A stretch of DNA of 32,270 nucleotides from Oscillospiraceae bacterium (lineage in GTDB: Bacteria; Bacillota; Clostridia; Oscillospirales; Oscillospiraceae): NCBI GenBank assembly GCA_017466215.1, contig JAFTUO010000072.1, positions 1 through 32,270 on the forward strand. The letters run 5' to 3'. Under the pieces are notes generated by a model. The model was not told the DNA's origin. It saw only the letters and a program-made list of their open reading frames with translations, and did not search any database. The position numbers and the translations under genes were made by a program. Below, piece after piece: positions 1 to 8,833 of the stretch (positions are counted from its first letter, which is position 1; each line of letters opens with the position of its first letter).

Positions 1-1
1 C

Positions 2-427
2 ACCTTTGCCTCCGAGCATTTCTGCCGGGTGTACGCCAAGGATTCTATGAATCGCAAGCAGTTTGTGAAATGTACGGAGCAGATCGCCCATGAGGGTGCT
101 ATCCAGATCTTCAAGGTGCCCAATTCCGGTATGGAAGAGGTCATCGTAGGCGTCGTTGGTACGCTGCAGTTTGACGTGTTCCAGTACCGTATGAAGAACG
201 AGTACGGCGTGGATCTGCGGATGGAGGGCCTGCCCTATGAGGAGATCCGCTTCATCGAAAGCTATCCCGGCGATGTTGCCGATCTGAATTTGGGCTCGGA
301 TGCGGAGCTGCTGGAAGACTACCGTGGCCGCAGCCTGCTGGTGTTCAGCAGCTACTGGGCAATCGACTTCACCTGCCGCCGCAACCCCGGCCTGGTGCTG
401 AAAGAGATCGTCGTAGAAGAAGGTTAA
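2..427 (+). CDS. prfC: Peptide chain release factor 3, C-terminal part (gene runs in from the left)
   Basis: This is the last 141 codons of a gene that begins before the window; the first complete codon is at base 2. RF3 is a cytoplasmic translational GTPase that removes RF1/RF2 from the ribosome after peptide release. What is visible is the C-terminal domain: a segment EGAIQIFKVP followed by VGTLQFDVFQYRMKNEYGV, which matches the conserved 'GxLQFDV...RLxxEY' block of RF3 domain III, and an ending SYWAIDFTCRRNPGLVL typical of Firmicutes RF3. The GTPase domain is outside the window, so the call rests on this C-terminal block only. No convincing plus-strand terminator follows; a dispersed repeat begins within 100 bases of the stop. 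A relative among the EF-G-like GTPases is the only real alternative. Confidence 0.85.
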   Translation, partial: TFASEHFCRVYAKDSMNRKQFVKCTEQIAHEGAIQIFKVPNSGMEEVIVGVVGTLQFDVFQYRMKNEYGVDLRMEGLPYEEIRFIESYPGDVADLNLGSDAELLEDYRGRSLLVFSSYWAIDFTCRRNPGLVLKEIVVEEG

Positions 428-465
428 TAAGCTTATCGTAGGGCTGGGGCTTGCTCCCGCCGCTA

Positions 466-506
466 AACAAAAATGTAACCGCAGCACCATACTCGGTGCT
501 GCGGTT
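466..506 (-). terminator. Intrinsic terminator for the minus-strand ATPase operon
   Basis: A perfect 12-bp stem (477-488 with 495-506, loop ATACTC) is followed on the minus strand by a T-rich run (bases 466-474 read as T on that strand). It lies about 175 bases past the stop of the ATPase gene. There is no T run on the plus-strand side, so it is probably not the prfC terminator. Confidence 0.6.
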
Positions 507-526
507 AACTATTGTTATGGAAAGTG

Positions 527-645
527 TGTCATTCCGAGGGAGCGGAGCGACAGTGGGAATCTCCTGGCACAATCTAACGAAAAGCTATGCAGAATCAAAT
601 GTTGCATCGGGGGATTGCCACGGCCCGTTGGGCCTCGCAATGACA
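527..645. repeat. Dispersed inverted-repeat element, copy 1
   Basis: The ends are TGTCATTCCGAGG (527-539) and CCTCGCAATGACA (633-645), inverted relative to each other with one mismatch, and the interior carries a second inverted pair (GGGAATCTCC... / ...GGGGATTGCC). Related elements occur at 22905-23027 and 28422-28533 in this window. It has no ORF of note; it looks like a small non-coding MITE- or REP-like repeat. Confidence 0.8.
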
Positions 646-680
646 GTAGGGCGGGAGCAAGCCCCCGCCCTACAATGAGG

Positions 681-2822
681 TTACATTTTCTTTTCCCGGC
701 CCTGGCAGGTGAAGAGGATGACCTGCTTGTTTTCGGCGGTTTCCCGCAGAATATCCAGAGTTACGGCCAGGCGCTTATCGTCAAAGCGCACCAGCGCATC
801 GTCCAGCACCAGCGGTGCTTCCGGGGTCAGCTCCTCGGCTACGGAAAGCCGCAGCGCCAGATACAGCTGATCCACCGTGCCGTCGCTGCGCCATTGGGCT
901 GAGCGCATCGTGTCCTCGTTTTCCGCAGAGGCGTTGACGCTCAAATCTTCTGTCAGGGTCAGACGCTGATAGCGGCCGCCGGTCAGTTTGCCAAACAGCT
1001 CCTGGGCCCGCTTGGCGATCCGGGGCGCGAAGCGCCGCTGCAATGTGGTGGTGGCGTCCCGGAGGGAATCCTGGGCCATTTCCAGGGCGTAGTAGGTGTC
1101 TTCCAGCCGAGCGATTCGACGGTTTAGCGTATCTAGCCGGGCTTTCAACAGGGATTCCTGGCCAAGGGTTTCCGCCTGACCCAGGTGCTGACCCAGCTGC
1201 AGATGCAGCTGCCGTTGTGTAAAGCGGGCATCGGCCAGCTTCTGATCCGTTTCCTCGGCGGAACAGGTCAGTTCATCGGGCTTGGTGGGCTTGGCAGCGG
1301 GCTGGGCAGAGGATCGCAGCGCCTGCAGGATCGTCTCTGCCGTCTGGGCTTCCCGGCGGGCATCCTCCAGCTCTTCCCAGGCAGCCAAAGTCTGTCTGCA
1401 GCTGAGCAAAGCTTCCTTCAAGCCCTTACCGCCGGAGATCTCAGCGATCTGCGCATCCAGCGCGATCCGGCGGGATTCATAAGAAGCATTTTCCGCCTGC
1501 CATTTACCAAGAGCATCCTGATATGCGGCCTGGGCGGCAGCATATGCTTTCGCATCGTTGACCCACTTATCGGGCGCAAGTCCCGGATGTCGCTGATACA
1601 GCGCATCCTGCTCAGCCCGAATCTTTTTTGTCCGCAGGGTAATCAGCGATGCAACCAGTACCAAAATACTGGCAACTGGGCCACCAATCAACAGCAGAGG
1701 ATTGGTGACAGAAAAGCCAAACCGGGCAATCAAAGTACCGCCCAGTACAAGCGCAGCAAGGATCAGCAAAATGGCGATAACGCCGTTTTGCTTTTTCTTT
1801 TTGGTTTCCAGAGTATTTCTCTTAGCAAAATCCTCTTCCGCAGCCGCTACCACATCGGCAATGCCGGCGTAATGTGGGAGCGTAGCTGGCTCGGTGGGCT
1901 TTTGGGGCAGGGAAGCAGCTTCCGTCTGCAGATCCAGCCATTGATCCTGCAGCTGTTGCGCCCGTGCTGCGGTCTTTTCGGTCTCAGCCTTGGTAGGCAG
2001 ACCTGCGCAGGCGGTTTCCTTTTCAGTAAGCAGTTTTTGCGCCTGCTCCTGCGCCGCAAGGGCGGCTTCGGTGCGGGTTGCATTCTCCAAGGAGGCGGCA
2101 TATTTCAGCGCCGCGCTGTGATTTTCCAGAGCAGCGATCTGTGCCTCCAGCTCTTGCTGCTGTACCTTGGTGGCTTCTGCCTTTTTCTGCAGATCGTACA
2201 GATCATCCAGCTGCGCGCGGAGCAGATCCCGCTCGTTTTCTGCCTGAGGCAGCAGGCCGCTCTTATTGTAGCGGCATTTGTTTTTCAGATCCTTCAGGGT
2301 CTCTGCCAGCTTGTCGCCGGCACCGCTTTCATCGCCGGTGGTAACCAGGTTATTCAGCCTGCGCCGCAGGGCATCGTCCTGGGTAACCGGCAGATCCGTC
2401 AGCTTCAAAAAGCCTGAGCGGACGAATACGCTGCGCTCCACGCCCAGAAGCATTTGGCCGCAGTTTGCGCCGTTCAGCTCCGGGATCTCCAAACCGGTTT
2501 CCGTTTCATAAGCCTGAAAATCGCTGAAGATCAGCCGGCCCTTTGTTCTGCGCTCAATGGTAATGTCCCGGCCGTTCCAGTTCAGGTCAATGCGGCCGGT
2601 CATCGGCGCGCCGGACCAGGGGGCATAGCGCTCTTTATCCGCCAATGCTGCGCCGGTGGAACGGGCCCGGGTGTCGATGCCGTAGAGCATATTGACCAAA
2701 AATGCGCACCAGGTGGATTTACCCCATTCGTTGGGAGCTTCGATGATGTTCAGGCCCGGTTCAAGGGTCAAGGTTTCGTGTTCCAGCTTGCCGAAGGTGG
2801 CAGTCATAGAATAGATTTTCAC
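681..2822 (-). CDS. SbcC/YhaN-like coiled-coil ATPase with central membrane hairpin
   Basis: A 713-residue ABC/SMC-type ATPase, expected to work with the phosphoesterase encoded just upstream as a nuclease complex of the SbcCD/YhaNO kind acting on DNA ends. The Walker A region is EAPNEWGKST (residues 28-37), with Ala where the first P-loop Gly normally sits. Long Ala/Gln/Glu-rich coiled coils follow (about 190-335). Two hydrophobic segments, about 347-366 and 374-396, sit in the middle of the coil, as in YhaN-type proteins, suggesting membrane tethering. The second coil leads to a signature-like SDGTVDQLYLALRLS (646-660) and Walker B APLVLDDALVRFDD (669-682). The H-loop position reads FTCQG, so Gln replaces the usual His. 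Start is GTG at 2822, overlapping the upstream stop as GTGA, with AGGAGGTGA eight bases before it. Its exact substrate cannot be read from sequence. Confidence 0.85.
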   Translation of the reverse strand: MKIYSMTATFGKLEHETLTLEPGLNIIEAPNEWGKSTWCAFLVNMLYGIDTRARSTGAALADKERYAPWSGAPMTGRIDLNWNGRDITIERRTKGRLIFSDFQAYETETGLEIPELNGANCGQMLLGVERSVFVRSGFLKLTDLPVTQDDALRRRLNNLVTTGDESGAGDKLAETLKDLKNKCRYNKSGLLPQAENERDLLRAQLDDLYDLQKKAEATKVQQQELEAQIAALENHSAALKYAASLENATRTEAALAAQEQAQKLLTEKETACAGLPTKAETEKTAARAQQLQDQWLDLQTEAASLPQKPTEPATLPHYAGIADVVAAAEEDFAKRNTLETKKKKQNGVIAILLILAALVLGGTLIARFGFSVTNPLLLIGGPVASILVLVASLITLRTKKIRAEQDALYQRHPGLAPDKWVNDAKAYAAAQAAYQDALGKWQAENASYESRRIALDAQIAEISGGKGLKEALLSCRQTLAAWEELEDARREAQTAETILQALRSSAQPAAKPTKPDELTCSAEETDQKLADARFTQRQLHLQLGQHLGQAETLGQESLLKARLDTLNRRIARLEDTYYALEMAQDSLRDATTTLQRRFAPRIAKRAQELFGKLTGGRYQRLTLTEDLSVNASAENEDTMRSAQWRSDGTVDQLYLALRLSVAEELTPEAPLVLDDALVRFDDKRLAVTLDILRETAENKQVILFTCQGREKKM

Positions 2823-3892
2823 GGCAGCTTCACCTCCTGACCGTCCAGGATCTGGCGGGATATCCGCGCAGCTAGTTTTGCACGGCTGCTGAGAACGGCA
2901 CTTTCGGACTGCGTCTTATCGTGCAGCAGGCCAAAGTATACGCCCTCCAGCGTGTCCGCGCCCAGATCGCTCCACAGATCCATCTCAGGACGGGTCTCGT
3001 CACGAAGCGTCAAATTGGGAATGTGGGGGAATTGGGCCGCAACTTCTTCCAAATTCACACCGGCGCTGTAACCGGTAAGGGTAATGCGGTAAAAATCGCT
3101 GCTGTCAATGCCGGGCAGCAGGGAAGCGACGGCAGCCGCGGCATCATCGCCGGCCTCCACCTCTTCATCATAGAATCGGGGCGTGTCCAGCGGCACAAAA
3201 TATGCCTTAACTTCCTCGTCCAGCGTGGCGATCAGGACACCCTTTGGGCCCAGCTCGTCATAGCCGTGTCCCATGGGACAACCGGGCCAGGCACACAGCG
3301 TGTCACCGGCGCGGAAGCTGCCGCCCTTGTGGATGTGGCCCATTGCCAGGTAGTCAAGGCCGGATTCCAGCACCTGGGGCTTGCTGACGGGGCAGTAGGG
3401 AGAGTTGGCAACACCGGGATCGCCGTGGAGCACACCGATGGCCCATCGGGCCTGCGTTTCTGCCTTAAAATGCTTCAGCAGGGCAGGGCAGTCCATCGCT
3501 TCATAGCCTGCGCCGTAGATGGTACAATCCAATTCCGGAAGATCGTAGGCTTCGATTTGGGGCTTGGTAAAAATATGGACATTTCCCGGCCATTCTTCTG
3601 TTAAGTAAGGGGAATCCTTACCGCAGAAATCGTGGTTGCCCGGGGTGATGACCACCGGGATCTTGACGATTTCCAGCGCGGTGCGGACGGCGGTCATACT
3701 TTCCTTGGTATAAGGACCGTCAAACAGGTCGCCGGCCAGGAGCATCAGATCACAATTTTCCGCCTTGCAGAGCTTGGCGATCTTCTCAGGGATCTTGCGC
3801 AATTCCTTGCGCAGACGATTGGCCTCTTCTTCGCTATGACCGGACATAGGGGCGTCCAGATGCCAGTCAGCGCTGTGCAGTATTTTCATCAT
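2819..3892 (-). CDS. SbcD/YhaO-like calcineurin-type DNA phosphoesterase
   Basis: A 357-residue metallophosphoesterase, the probable nuclease partner of the ATPase that overlaps its 3' end by four bases. The five metal-binding motifs are complete and in order: DWH (residues 9-11), GDLFDG (54-59), GNHD (85-88), HGD (156-158) and GHIH (185-188), so catalysis should be intact. The protein is close in length to SbcD/YhaO proteins, with a C-terminal region (about 250-357) that in this family contacts the coiled coil of the partner. The start overlaps the end of the ymdB-like gene by 26 bases; two consecutive ATG codons (3892 and 3889) both lie a good distance from an AAGGGTGG ribosome binding site. 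Strong translational coupling through all three genes is implied. Cytoplasmic; no signal peptide. Confidence 0.88.
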   Translation of the reverse strand: MMKILHSADWHLDAPMSGHSEEEANRLRKELRKIPEKIAKLCKAENCDLMLLAGDLFDGPYTKESMTAVRTALEIVKIPVVITPGNHDFCGKDSPYLTEEWPGNVHIFTKPQIEAYDLPELDCTIYGAGYEAMDCPALLKHFKAETQARWAIGVLHGDPGVANSPYCPVSKPQVLESGLDYLAMGHIHKGGSFRAGDTLCAWPGCPMGHGYDELGPKGVLIATLDEEVKAYFVPLDTPRFYDEEVEAGDDAAAAVASLLPGIDSSDFYRITLTGYSAGVNLEEVAAQFPHIPNLTLRDETRPEMDLWSDLGADTLEGVYFGLLHDKTQSESAVLSSRAKLAARISRQILDGQEVKLP

Positions 3893-4661
3893 TCAGATCC
3901 ACCCTTTCTGCCTTGCGGCAAAGTCCTGACTCGGTGTCGATGGTAAAGAGCACAGCCTCCAGCTTCGTCGGGCCGTTTGCCCATTGGTAACGCTGTGTCA
4001 GATCGCCGCGGAATTTGGCGATGGAAAGCTCCGGGCGAATGCCCAAAACAGAATGCGCGGGGCCGGTCATACCCAAGTCCGTGACATAGCCCGTTCCCTT
4101 GGGCAGCACCTGGGCATCGGCAGTGGGGACGTGGGTATGGGTGCCCCAAACGGCGCTGACCCGTCCGTCCAGCATATAGCCCATCGCCAGCTTTTCAGAG
4201 GTGGCCTCGGCGTGCAGCTCCACCAGGAAGATTTTGGCGGAAACTTCCTTGAGAATCTTGTCGATCATCAAAAAAGGATTGTCCGGGCCGTAGTCCATAT
4301 TGCAACGGCCGATCAGATCAATGACGGCGATGGGGCCAACCTTGCTGTCATACACGCCATAGCCCCGTCCCGGCGCCTGGGGTGCAAGATTGGCAGGCCG
4401 CAGAATGCGGGAATTGTCCTCCAGATAGGGGACCAGCTCCCGCTTGCCAAAGGTGTGGTTGCCCATAGTGATCACATCCGCGCCGGCATCGAAAATATCC
4501 TCTGCCTGCTCCGGGGTCAGACCCACCACGGCGGCATTTTCGCCGTTTACCACTACGAAATCTGCATTTGTTTTCCGCTTCAGGTAGCGAAGGCTGCGGC
4601 GGATGCGGTCCATACCGGGATTACCCACCACGTCGCCAACTGTCAGAACTTTGAAATCCAC
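3867..4661 (-). CDS. ymdB: YmdB-family metallophosphoesterase (cyclic nucleotide phosphodiesterase)
   Basis: A 264-residue protein of the TIGR00282/YmdB family. The Bacillus member hydrolyses 2',3'-cyclic nucleotides and affects biofilm and motility decisions. The characteristic metal ligands are visible: D10 in TVGDVVG, VNGENA (38-43), GNHTFGKRE (67-75), VELHAEATSEK with H150, and WGTHTHVPTAD with H175 and H177. Length matches the family (about 260). The start is a GTG at 4661 with AAAAGGAGG (4670-4678) eight bases upstream; a sigma-A-type promoter lies at 4692-4720. In many Firmicutes ymdB follows rny; here it leads an operon with SbcD- and SbcC-like genes instead, linking it to nucleic acid turnover. 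Family assignment is firm; the physiological substrate in this organism is inferred. Confidence 0.88.
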   Translation of the reverse strand: MDFKVLTVGDVVGNPGMDRIRRSLRYLKRKTNADFVVVNGENAAVVGLTPEQAEDIFDAGADVITMGNHTFGKRELVPYLEDNSRILRPANLAPQAPGRGYGVYDSKVGPIAVIDLIGRCNMDYGPDNPFLMIDKILKEVSAKIFLVELHAEATSEKLAMGYMLDGRVSAVWGTHTHVPTADAQVLPKGTGYVTDLGMTGPAHSVLGIRPELSIAKFRGDLTQRYQWANGPTKLEAVLFTIDTESGLCRKAERVDLNDENTAQR

Positions 4662-4691
4662 GGAGTTTTCCTCCTTTTACTCGTTTCTTTA

Positions 4692-4720
4692 AGTATATAC
4701 GAAAAACCGCACCGATGCAA
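4692..4720 (-). promoter_or_regulatory. Promoter of the ymdB-phosphoesterase-ATPase operon
   Basis: On the minus strand, TTGCAT (4715-4720), a 17-base spacer and TATACT (4692-4697), about 30 bases before the GTG start. It is back to back with the asnS promoter about 90 bases away. Confidence 0.75.
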
Positions 4721-4812
4721 GCAATGCACATAAATTTCAGGGCCAAAAGGTGGTTTGCACTTGGAAAATGCTACAGTTTTTTGATATTTTGCTTAAAAAT
4801 GCAAGTTTCCTC

Positions 4813-4841
4813 TTGTAAATTCTGCTGATTTGGCGTATACT
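4813..4841 (+). promoter_or_regulatory. Promoter of asnS
   Basis: TTGTAA (4813-4818), 17-base spacer, TATACT (4836-4841). The start codon follows at 4877, leaving a leader of about 30 bases, too short for a T-box. Confidence 0.75.
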
Positions 4842-4876
4842 TTAGCTATATTTTCAAGTGGCAGGAGGAATTGATT

Positions 4877-6268
<1,392 letters not shown>

Positions 6269-6280
6269 TAAAAAAATGGA

Positions 6281-6311
6281 AAATGCTCCGTCGTTTGACG
6301 GAGCATTTTTT
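6281..6311 (+). terminator. Terminator of asnS
   Basis: Stem 6281-6292 with 6297-6308 (GCTCCGTC/GACGGAGC core, loop GTTT) followed by a T run. It begins 12 bases after the asnS stop. Confidence 0.9.
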
Positions 6312-6375
6312 ACTGATTTTTTCACATATAATAAAAAGCGTTTTGCACACCCTAATTTTTGAGGGAGGGATCGCT

Positions 6376-6789
6376 GTGAAAAAATTAATTGTAATTTTGT
6401 CGCTGTTTTCGTTGCTGTTGACCGGTTGCAGACGCAGCAATGCAGTGCAGCCCGCTCAATGCAGGCTCATAACGGGCATCCACGTTACCTTTGACGACGG
6501 CCCGCTGCATACCCAGCGCCAGTACACGGCATCCGCCAAAGTCCGGGCAATATTGAATTATCTGCGCTGGCTGGACCCCTACGGATCGCCGGAGGAAGAT
6601 CCGGAGCAGGTTTCCGGCAGCAGCTTTCGTATCACGCTGCAATACTCCGACGGCTGCGAAAAGAATTACGTGCAAAAGGCGGATCGCTTTCTTTTGGAGG
6701 ATGGCAAGCCCTGGAAACGCATTGATCCCACCCGGGCCCAGACCCTAAGCCAGATCCTGGGCCAGATGGCCAGCGATGGAGAAAAATAA
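6376..6789 (+). CDS. Small lipoprotein of unknown function
   Basis: A 137-residue protein beginning KKLIVILSLFSLLLTGC, a short signal peptide with a lipobox (LLTG followed by Cys at about residue 18), so it should be lipid-anchored to the outer face of the membrane. After a short linker the domain (about 30-137) is mixed alpha/beta and carries an FDDGPL stretch and a YSDGCEKNYVQKADRF strand pair; I do not recognise the family. The start is GTG 6376, chosen because GGGAGGG (6363-6369) lies six bases upstream and the signal peptide starts exactly there; upstream ATG codons in the same frame fall inside the asnS terminator. A TATAAT at 6327-6332 may be its -10, but no good -35 is visible. It is followed directly by a strong terminator. 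Confidence 0.8.
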   Translation: MKKLIVILSLFSLLLTGCRRSNAVQPAQCRLITGIHVTFDDGPLHTQRQYTASAKVRAILNYLRWLDPYGSPEEDPEQVSGSSFRITLQYSDGCEKNYVQKADRFLLEDGKPWKRIDPTRAQTLSQILGQMASDGEK

Positions 6790-6825
6790 AAGCACCGTCT
6801 GTCTTTCGACAAACGGTGCTTTTTT
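6789..6825. terminator. Bidirectional terminator shared by the lipoprotein gene and tRNA-Gly
   Basis: A 14-bp stem with one mismatch (6790-6803 with 6808-6821, loop TTTC) has a T run on the plus side and a T-rich run on the minus side. Its plus-side T run ends at the base that encodes the end of the tRNA-Gly CCA, so the tRNA 3' end and the hairpin abut. Confidence 0.88.
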
Positions 6826-6900
6826 GGAGCGGGTGACGAGGCTCGAACTCGCTACCTCCACCTTGGCAAGGTGGCGCTCTACCGGATGAGCTACACCCGC
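6825..6900 (-). tRNA. tRNA-Gly (anticodon GCC)
   Basis: On the minus strand the 76-base cloverleaf starts GCGGGTGTAGCTC at 6900. It has a 7-bp acceptor stem (GCGGGTG/CACCCGC), an anticodon loop CTTGCCAA giving GCC (Gly, reads GGC/GGU), a TTCGAGC T-loop, discriminator U and an encoded CCA (6825-6827). The U discriminator is standard for bacterial tRNA-Gly. It has its own consensus promoter and ends against the shared terminator. Confidence 0.96.
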
Positions 6901-6912
6901 GGAACGAAACCT

Positions 6913-6940
6913 ATTATAGCACGCTTCGTGGATTTGTCAA
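6913..6940 (-). promoter_or_regulatory. Promoter of tRNA-Gly
   Basis: Minus strand: TTGACA (6935-6940), 16-base spacer, TATAAT (6913-6918). Both hexamers are perfect consensus, as expected for a stable RNA gene. Confidence 0.9.
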
Positions 6941-6982
6941 TACATTTTTTGCTTTTTTCTAGCTAAAATGCATACTCAAAAG

Positions 6983-7011
6983 TTGCGTAGGAGAACGAAT
7001 TGTGGTATAAT
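6983..7011 (+). promoter_or_regulatory. Promoter of the MazG-like gene
   Basis: TTGCGT (6983-6988), 17-base spacer, TATAAT (7006-7011), with the start codon 30 bases on. Confidence 0.8.
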
Positions 7012-7040
7012 GCCTGCAAAACAGCAAAGGAGAATAGAGA

Positions 7041-7376
7041 ATGAACATTTCGATTGACGCGCTGCAGGCGTATCTTAAAGACCGGTACGGCGGTTGGACC
7101 ACAGAGCAGAGTATGTTTATGAAGCTGGTGGAGGAAATCGGCGAGGTCGCCGAGGTACTGAATAAGCGCGCTGGCAGAAAGGCTTCCGACGAAACCGACC
7201 TATCGGAGCAGCTGGGAACGGAACTGGCAGATATGATTCATTACATCGTTGCCATAGCCGCTATCAATGATATTGACCTGACCAGAATCATTGTAGAAAA
7301 GGATCGAAAGGCATCCGTAAAGTATAACCATAAAGTTAATCTGGAAACATTCTTGGCCAATCGGGAAGAATATTAG
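7041..7376 (+). CDS. MazG-like nucleotide pyrophosphohydrolase
   Basis: A 111-residue all-alpha protein of the MazG/HisE-like NTP pyrophosphatase superfamily, which splits (d)NTPs to the monophosphate and pyrophosphate and is thought to clean up abnormal nucleotides. The metal-binding signature is seen as EEIGEVAEVLN (31-41, with E31, E32 and E35) and ELADMIHYI (61-69, with E61 and D64), the usual EExxE...ExxD arrangement. The length corresponds to one MazG domain, so a dimer or tetramer is expected. Start ATG 7041 follows AAAGGAG by about eight bases. It stands alone with its own promoter and terminator. The exact nucleotide substrate cannot be told from sequence. Confidence 0.85.
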   Translation: MNISIDALQAYLKDRYGGWTTEQSMFMKLVEEIGEVAEVLNKRAGRKASDETDLSEQLGTELADMIHYIVAIAAINDIDLTRIIVEKDRKASVKYNHKVNLETFLANREEY

Positions 7377-7394
7377 AGTCGTGTTTGGAAAGCA

Positions 7395-7579
7395 AAAGGC
7401 CCCCTCTCCTCCGCGCTAAGTGCCGCCGCTATGCGGCGGTTGCGCTCTGTACGCCCGCCTGCGGGCGGGTGTGACGAGGGGGCTGGATTTTTGCGAAGCA
7501 AAAAGACTGGGGGAGAGAAAACAATCCCTCAGTCAGCCTGATCGGCTGACAGCTCCCTTTACACAAGGGAGCCTTTTTT
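7395..7579. repeat. Compound GC-rich repeat ending in the mazG-side terminator
   Basis: The 204-base gap after the MazG-like gene is a chain of hairpins: GGCCCCCTC/GAGGGGGC outer pair (7400-7485 region), CCGCCGC/GCGGCGG, CGCCCGCC/GGGCGGG, TTTTTGC/GCAAAAA, GTCAGCC/GGCTGAC (7531-7550) and finally GCTCCCTT/AAGGGAGC (7552-7559 with 7565-7572) followed by six Ts. The last hairpin is a good plus-strand terminator. The whole resembles composite dispersed repeats of Clostridia; no gene is seen. Confidence 0.65.
7552..7579 (+). terminator. Terminator of the MazG-like gene
   Basis: Eight-bp stem GCTCCCTT/AAGGGAGC with loop TACAC, then C and TTTTTT. It stops just before the stop codon of the convergent AraC-type gene. 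Confidence 0.8.
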
Positions 7580-7580
7580 A

Positions 7581-8744
7581 TTAGAAAGAGCGGACGGATT
7601 TGGCATATTCCGTGGGGGTGATACCGAATTTGTCCTTAAACTGCCGGGAGAAATGATGCACCGTGGAGTACTGCAGCGCCGCGGCAATCTCAGAGAAATT
7701 CATCGAATTTTCCCGGATCATCTGCTTGCTCTCCTGCAGCTTGATGCGGCGGATGTATTCGCCGGGGGAGATCTGCAGATTCTTGTGGAACAGCGCCGTC
7801 AGATAGCTGGGGCTGACATCCACCATCCGCGCCACGGTGGGAACGGACAGCTTTTCCCGGATATGGGCGCTGACATACTGTTGGGCGCGGCGGATGATCT
7901 CGTTTTCAGAATGGACGGAATTGGAGGCCTTCAGCCGGGTGTCGGCATCGTCGGTGCTGCGCAGCAGGAAGATAAGGAACTGGGTCAACAGGGAAATGAT
8001 CAGGTCAGAGGAATACTTGTCCATCCGGTCCTGTTCGTGGAGAAGCTGCTGCAGCAAAAATGCAGCGCGCTGGGGGATTTTGAACTTGCGGTTGATCAGA
8101 AGCGGCAGCTGCGTGGTCTGAAGATCAAAGGAGATGGTTACATATCGGGGCGCAACATCCACATCCGCGTACTGCATATGCCACTGATTCGGGCCGTAGA
8201 GCATCAGCTCGCCCTGCTCCAGCACGGTCTCCTGGCCATCCACCACGGAGTGCAGCGTGCCCTGATCCACATAGGTCAGCTCCATCATCGGGTGGGATTC
8301 GCCGGAGAATACAAAGCCCCGCTCCTTTTCGTGGTAGAAAAACGTGTAAAGCTCCGTGACCCGCACTTGAGGCGGATAACGAAAATCCTGGGCAGGCTGA
8401 GATTCCTCGGTGCGTTTCGGCAAACTCTGGGCACTGAGGGAAACGGCAAAAGCATTCTGCCGGAACGGGGAGAGGGAAAAGTAAACGCCGGCACGGATGC
8501 ACACGCCCTTATCCAGATAGTAGTGCTGGAACTGCTTCTGATCCAGAGAAACGGATAGCACCGTCATACCCTTGCCGCAATGCACAAAGGTATCAGACAG
8601 CGCCTGATAGACCGCCGCATCGCCCTGCTCGGAGGAGATGGTTATGGTCTGCACGTTTGCGGCGGAAAAAGACGCATTGGCCGTACGCTCCGGAGGGACA
8701 GTGCCGAAATCCTTAAAATTCAGTTGGTTGAGATGTCTGACCAT
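7581..8744 (-). CDS. AraC-family transcriptional regulator with cupin sensing domain
   Basis: A 387-residue regulator. An N-terminal segment of about 110 residues I do not recognise is followed by a cupin-like AraC sensing domain (about 140-215, with ELTYVDQGTL and GELMLYGPNQWHMQY, the usual two cupin blocks including the W-H). The C-terminal double helix-turn-helix (about 285-387) has SVPTVARMVDVSPSYLTALFHK and the diagnostic HHFSRQFKDKFGITPTEYAK spread over its two halves. AraC/cupin regulators usually sense sugars or small ligands and control a neighbouring transport or catabolic gene, but here the flanks are housekeeping genes, so the target is unknown. Start ATG 8744 has GGGAGGG (8752-8758) seven bases upstream. 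It is transcribed from a promoter embedded in the obg terminator. Confidence 0.93.
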   Translation of the reverse strand: MVRHLNQLNFKDFGTVPPERTANASFSAANVQTITISSEQGDAAVYQALSDTFVHCGKGMTVLSVSLDQKQFQHYYLDKGVCIRAGVYFSLSPFRQNAFAVSLSAQSLPKRTEESQPAQDFRYPPQVRVTELYTFFYHEKERGFVFSGESHPMMELTYVDQGTLHSVVDGQETVLEQGELMLYGPNQWHMQYADVDVAPRYVTISFDLQTTQLPLLINRKFKIPQRAAFLLQQLLHEQDRMDKYSSDLIISLLTQFLIFLLRSTDDADTRLKASNSVHSENEIIRRAQQYVSAHIREKLSVPTVARMVDVSPSYLTALFHKNLQISPGEYIRRIKLQESKQMIRENSMNFSEIAAALQYSTVHHFSRQFKDKFGITPTEYAKSVRSF

Positions 8745-8759
8745 AGAAAATCCCTCCCA

Positions 8760-8791
8760 TAAAAAATAGAGCCACAGATTGTGGCTCTATT
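8760..8791 (-). terminator. Terminator of obg, overlapping the araC-type promoter
   Basis: Perfect 12-bp stem (8765-8776 with 8780-8791, loop of three) followed on the minus strand by a run of Ts (8761-8766). It lies 43 bases past the obg stop. The -10 hexamer of the regulator gene uses the upstream arm of this stem. Confidence 0.85.
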
Positions 8792-8817
8792 ATACACAAA
8801 ATAGTTGAAAATGGCAA
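8789..8817 (-). promoter_or_regulatory. Promoter of the AraC-family regulator
   Basis: Minus strand: TTGCCA (8812-8817), 17-base spacer, TATAAT (8789-8794). Transcription would start inside the hairpin that terminates obg. Confidence 0.72.
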
Positions 8818-8833
8818 ACATTTTCTTCAAAGA

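Larger units (their letters stand above)
437..673. repeat. Outer inverted repeat around an inserted repeat element
   Basis: Bases 438-461 and 646-673 are inverted copies of a GC-rich block (GTAGGGCGGG / CCCGCCCTAC core; the left copy has one T in the G run). The right copy is itself nearly palindromic. They bracket the minus-strand terminator hairpin at 477-506 and the TGTCATT-ended element at 527-645, so the gap between prfC and the ATPase gene is built of nested repeats. No coding potential is seen in it. Confidence 0.7.

Noticed and set aside
1185-2417. A 410-codon plus-strand frame opposite the SbcC-like gene.
   Set aside because: Gln/Leu-rich shadow of a coiled-coil gene; no start signals.
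4871-4876. TTG start two codons upstream for asnS.
   Set aside because: It is two bases from the AGGAGG site; the ATG at 4877 has the right spacing.
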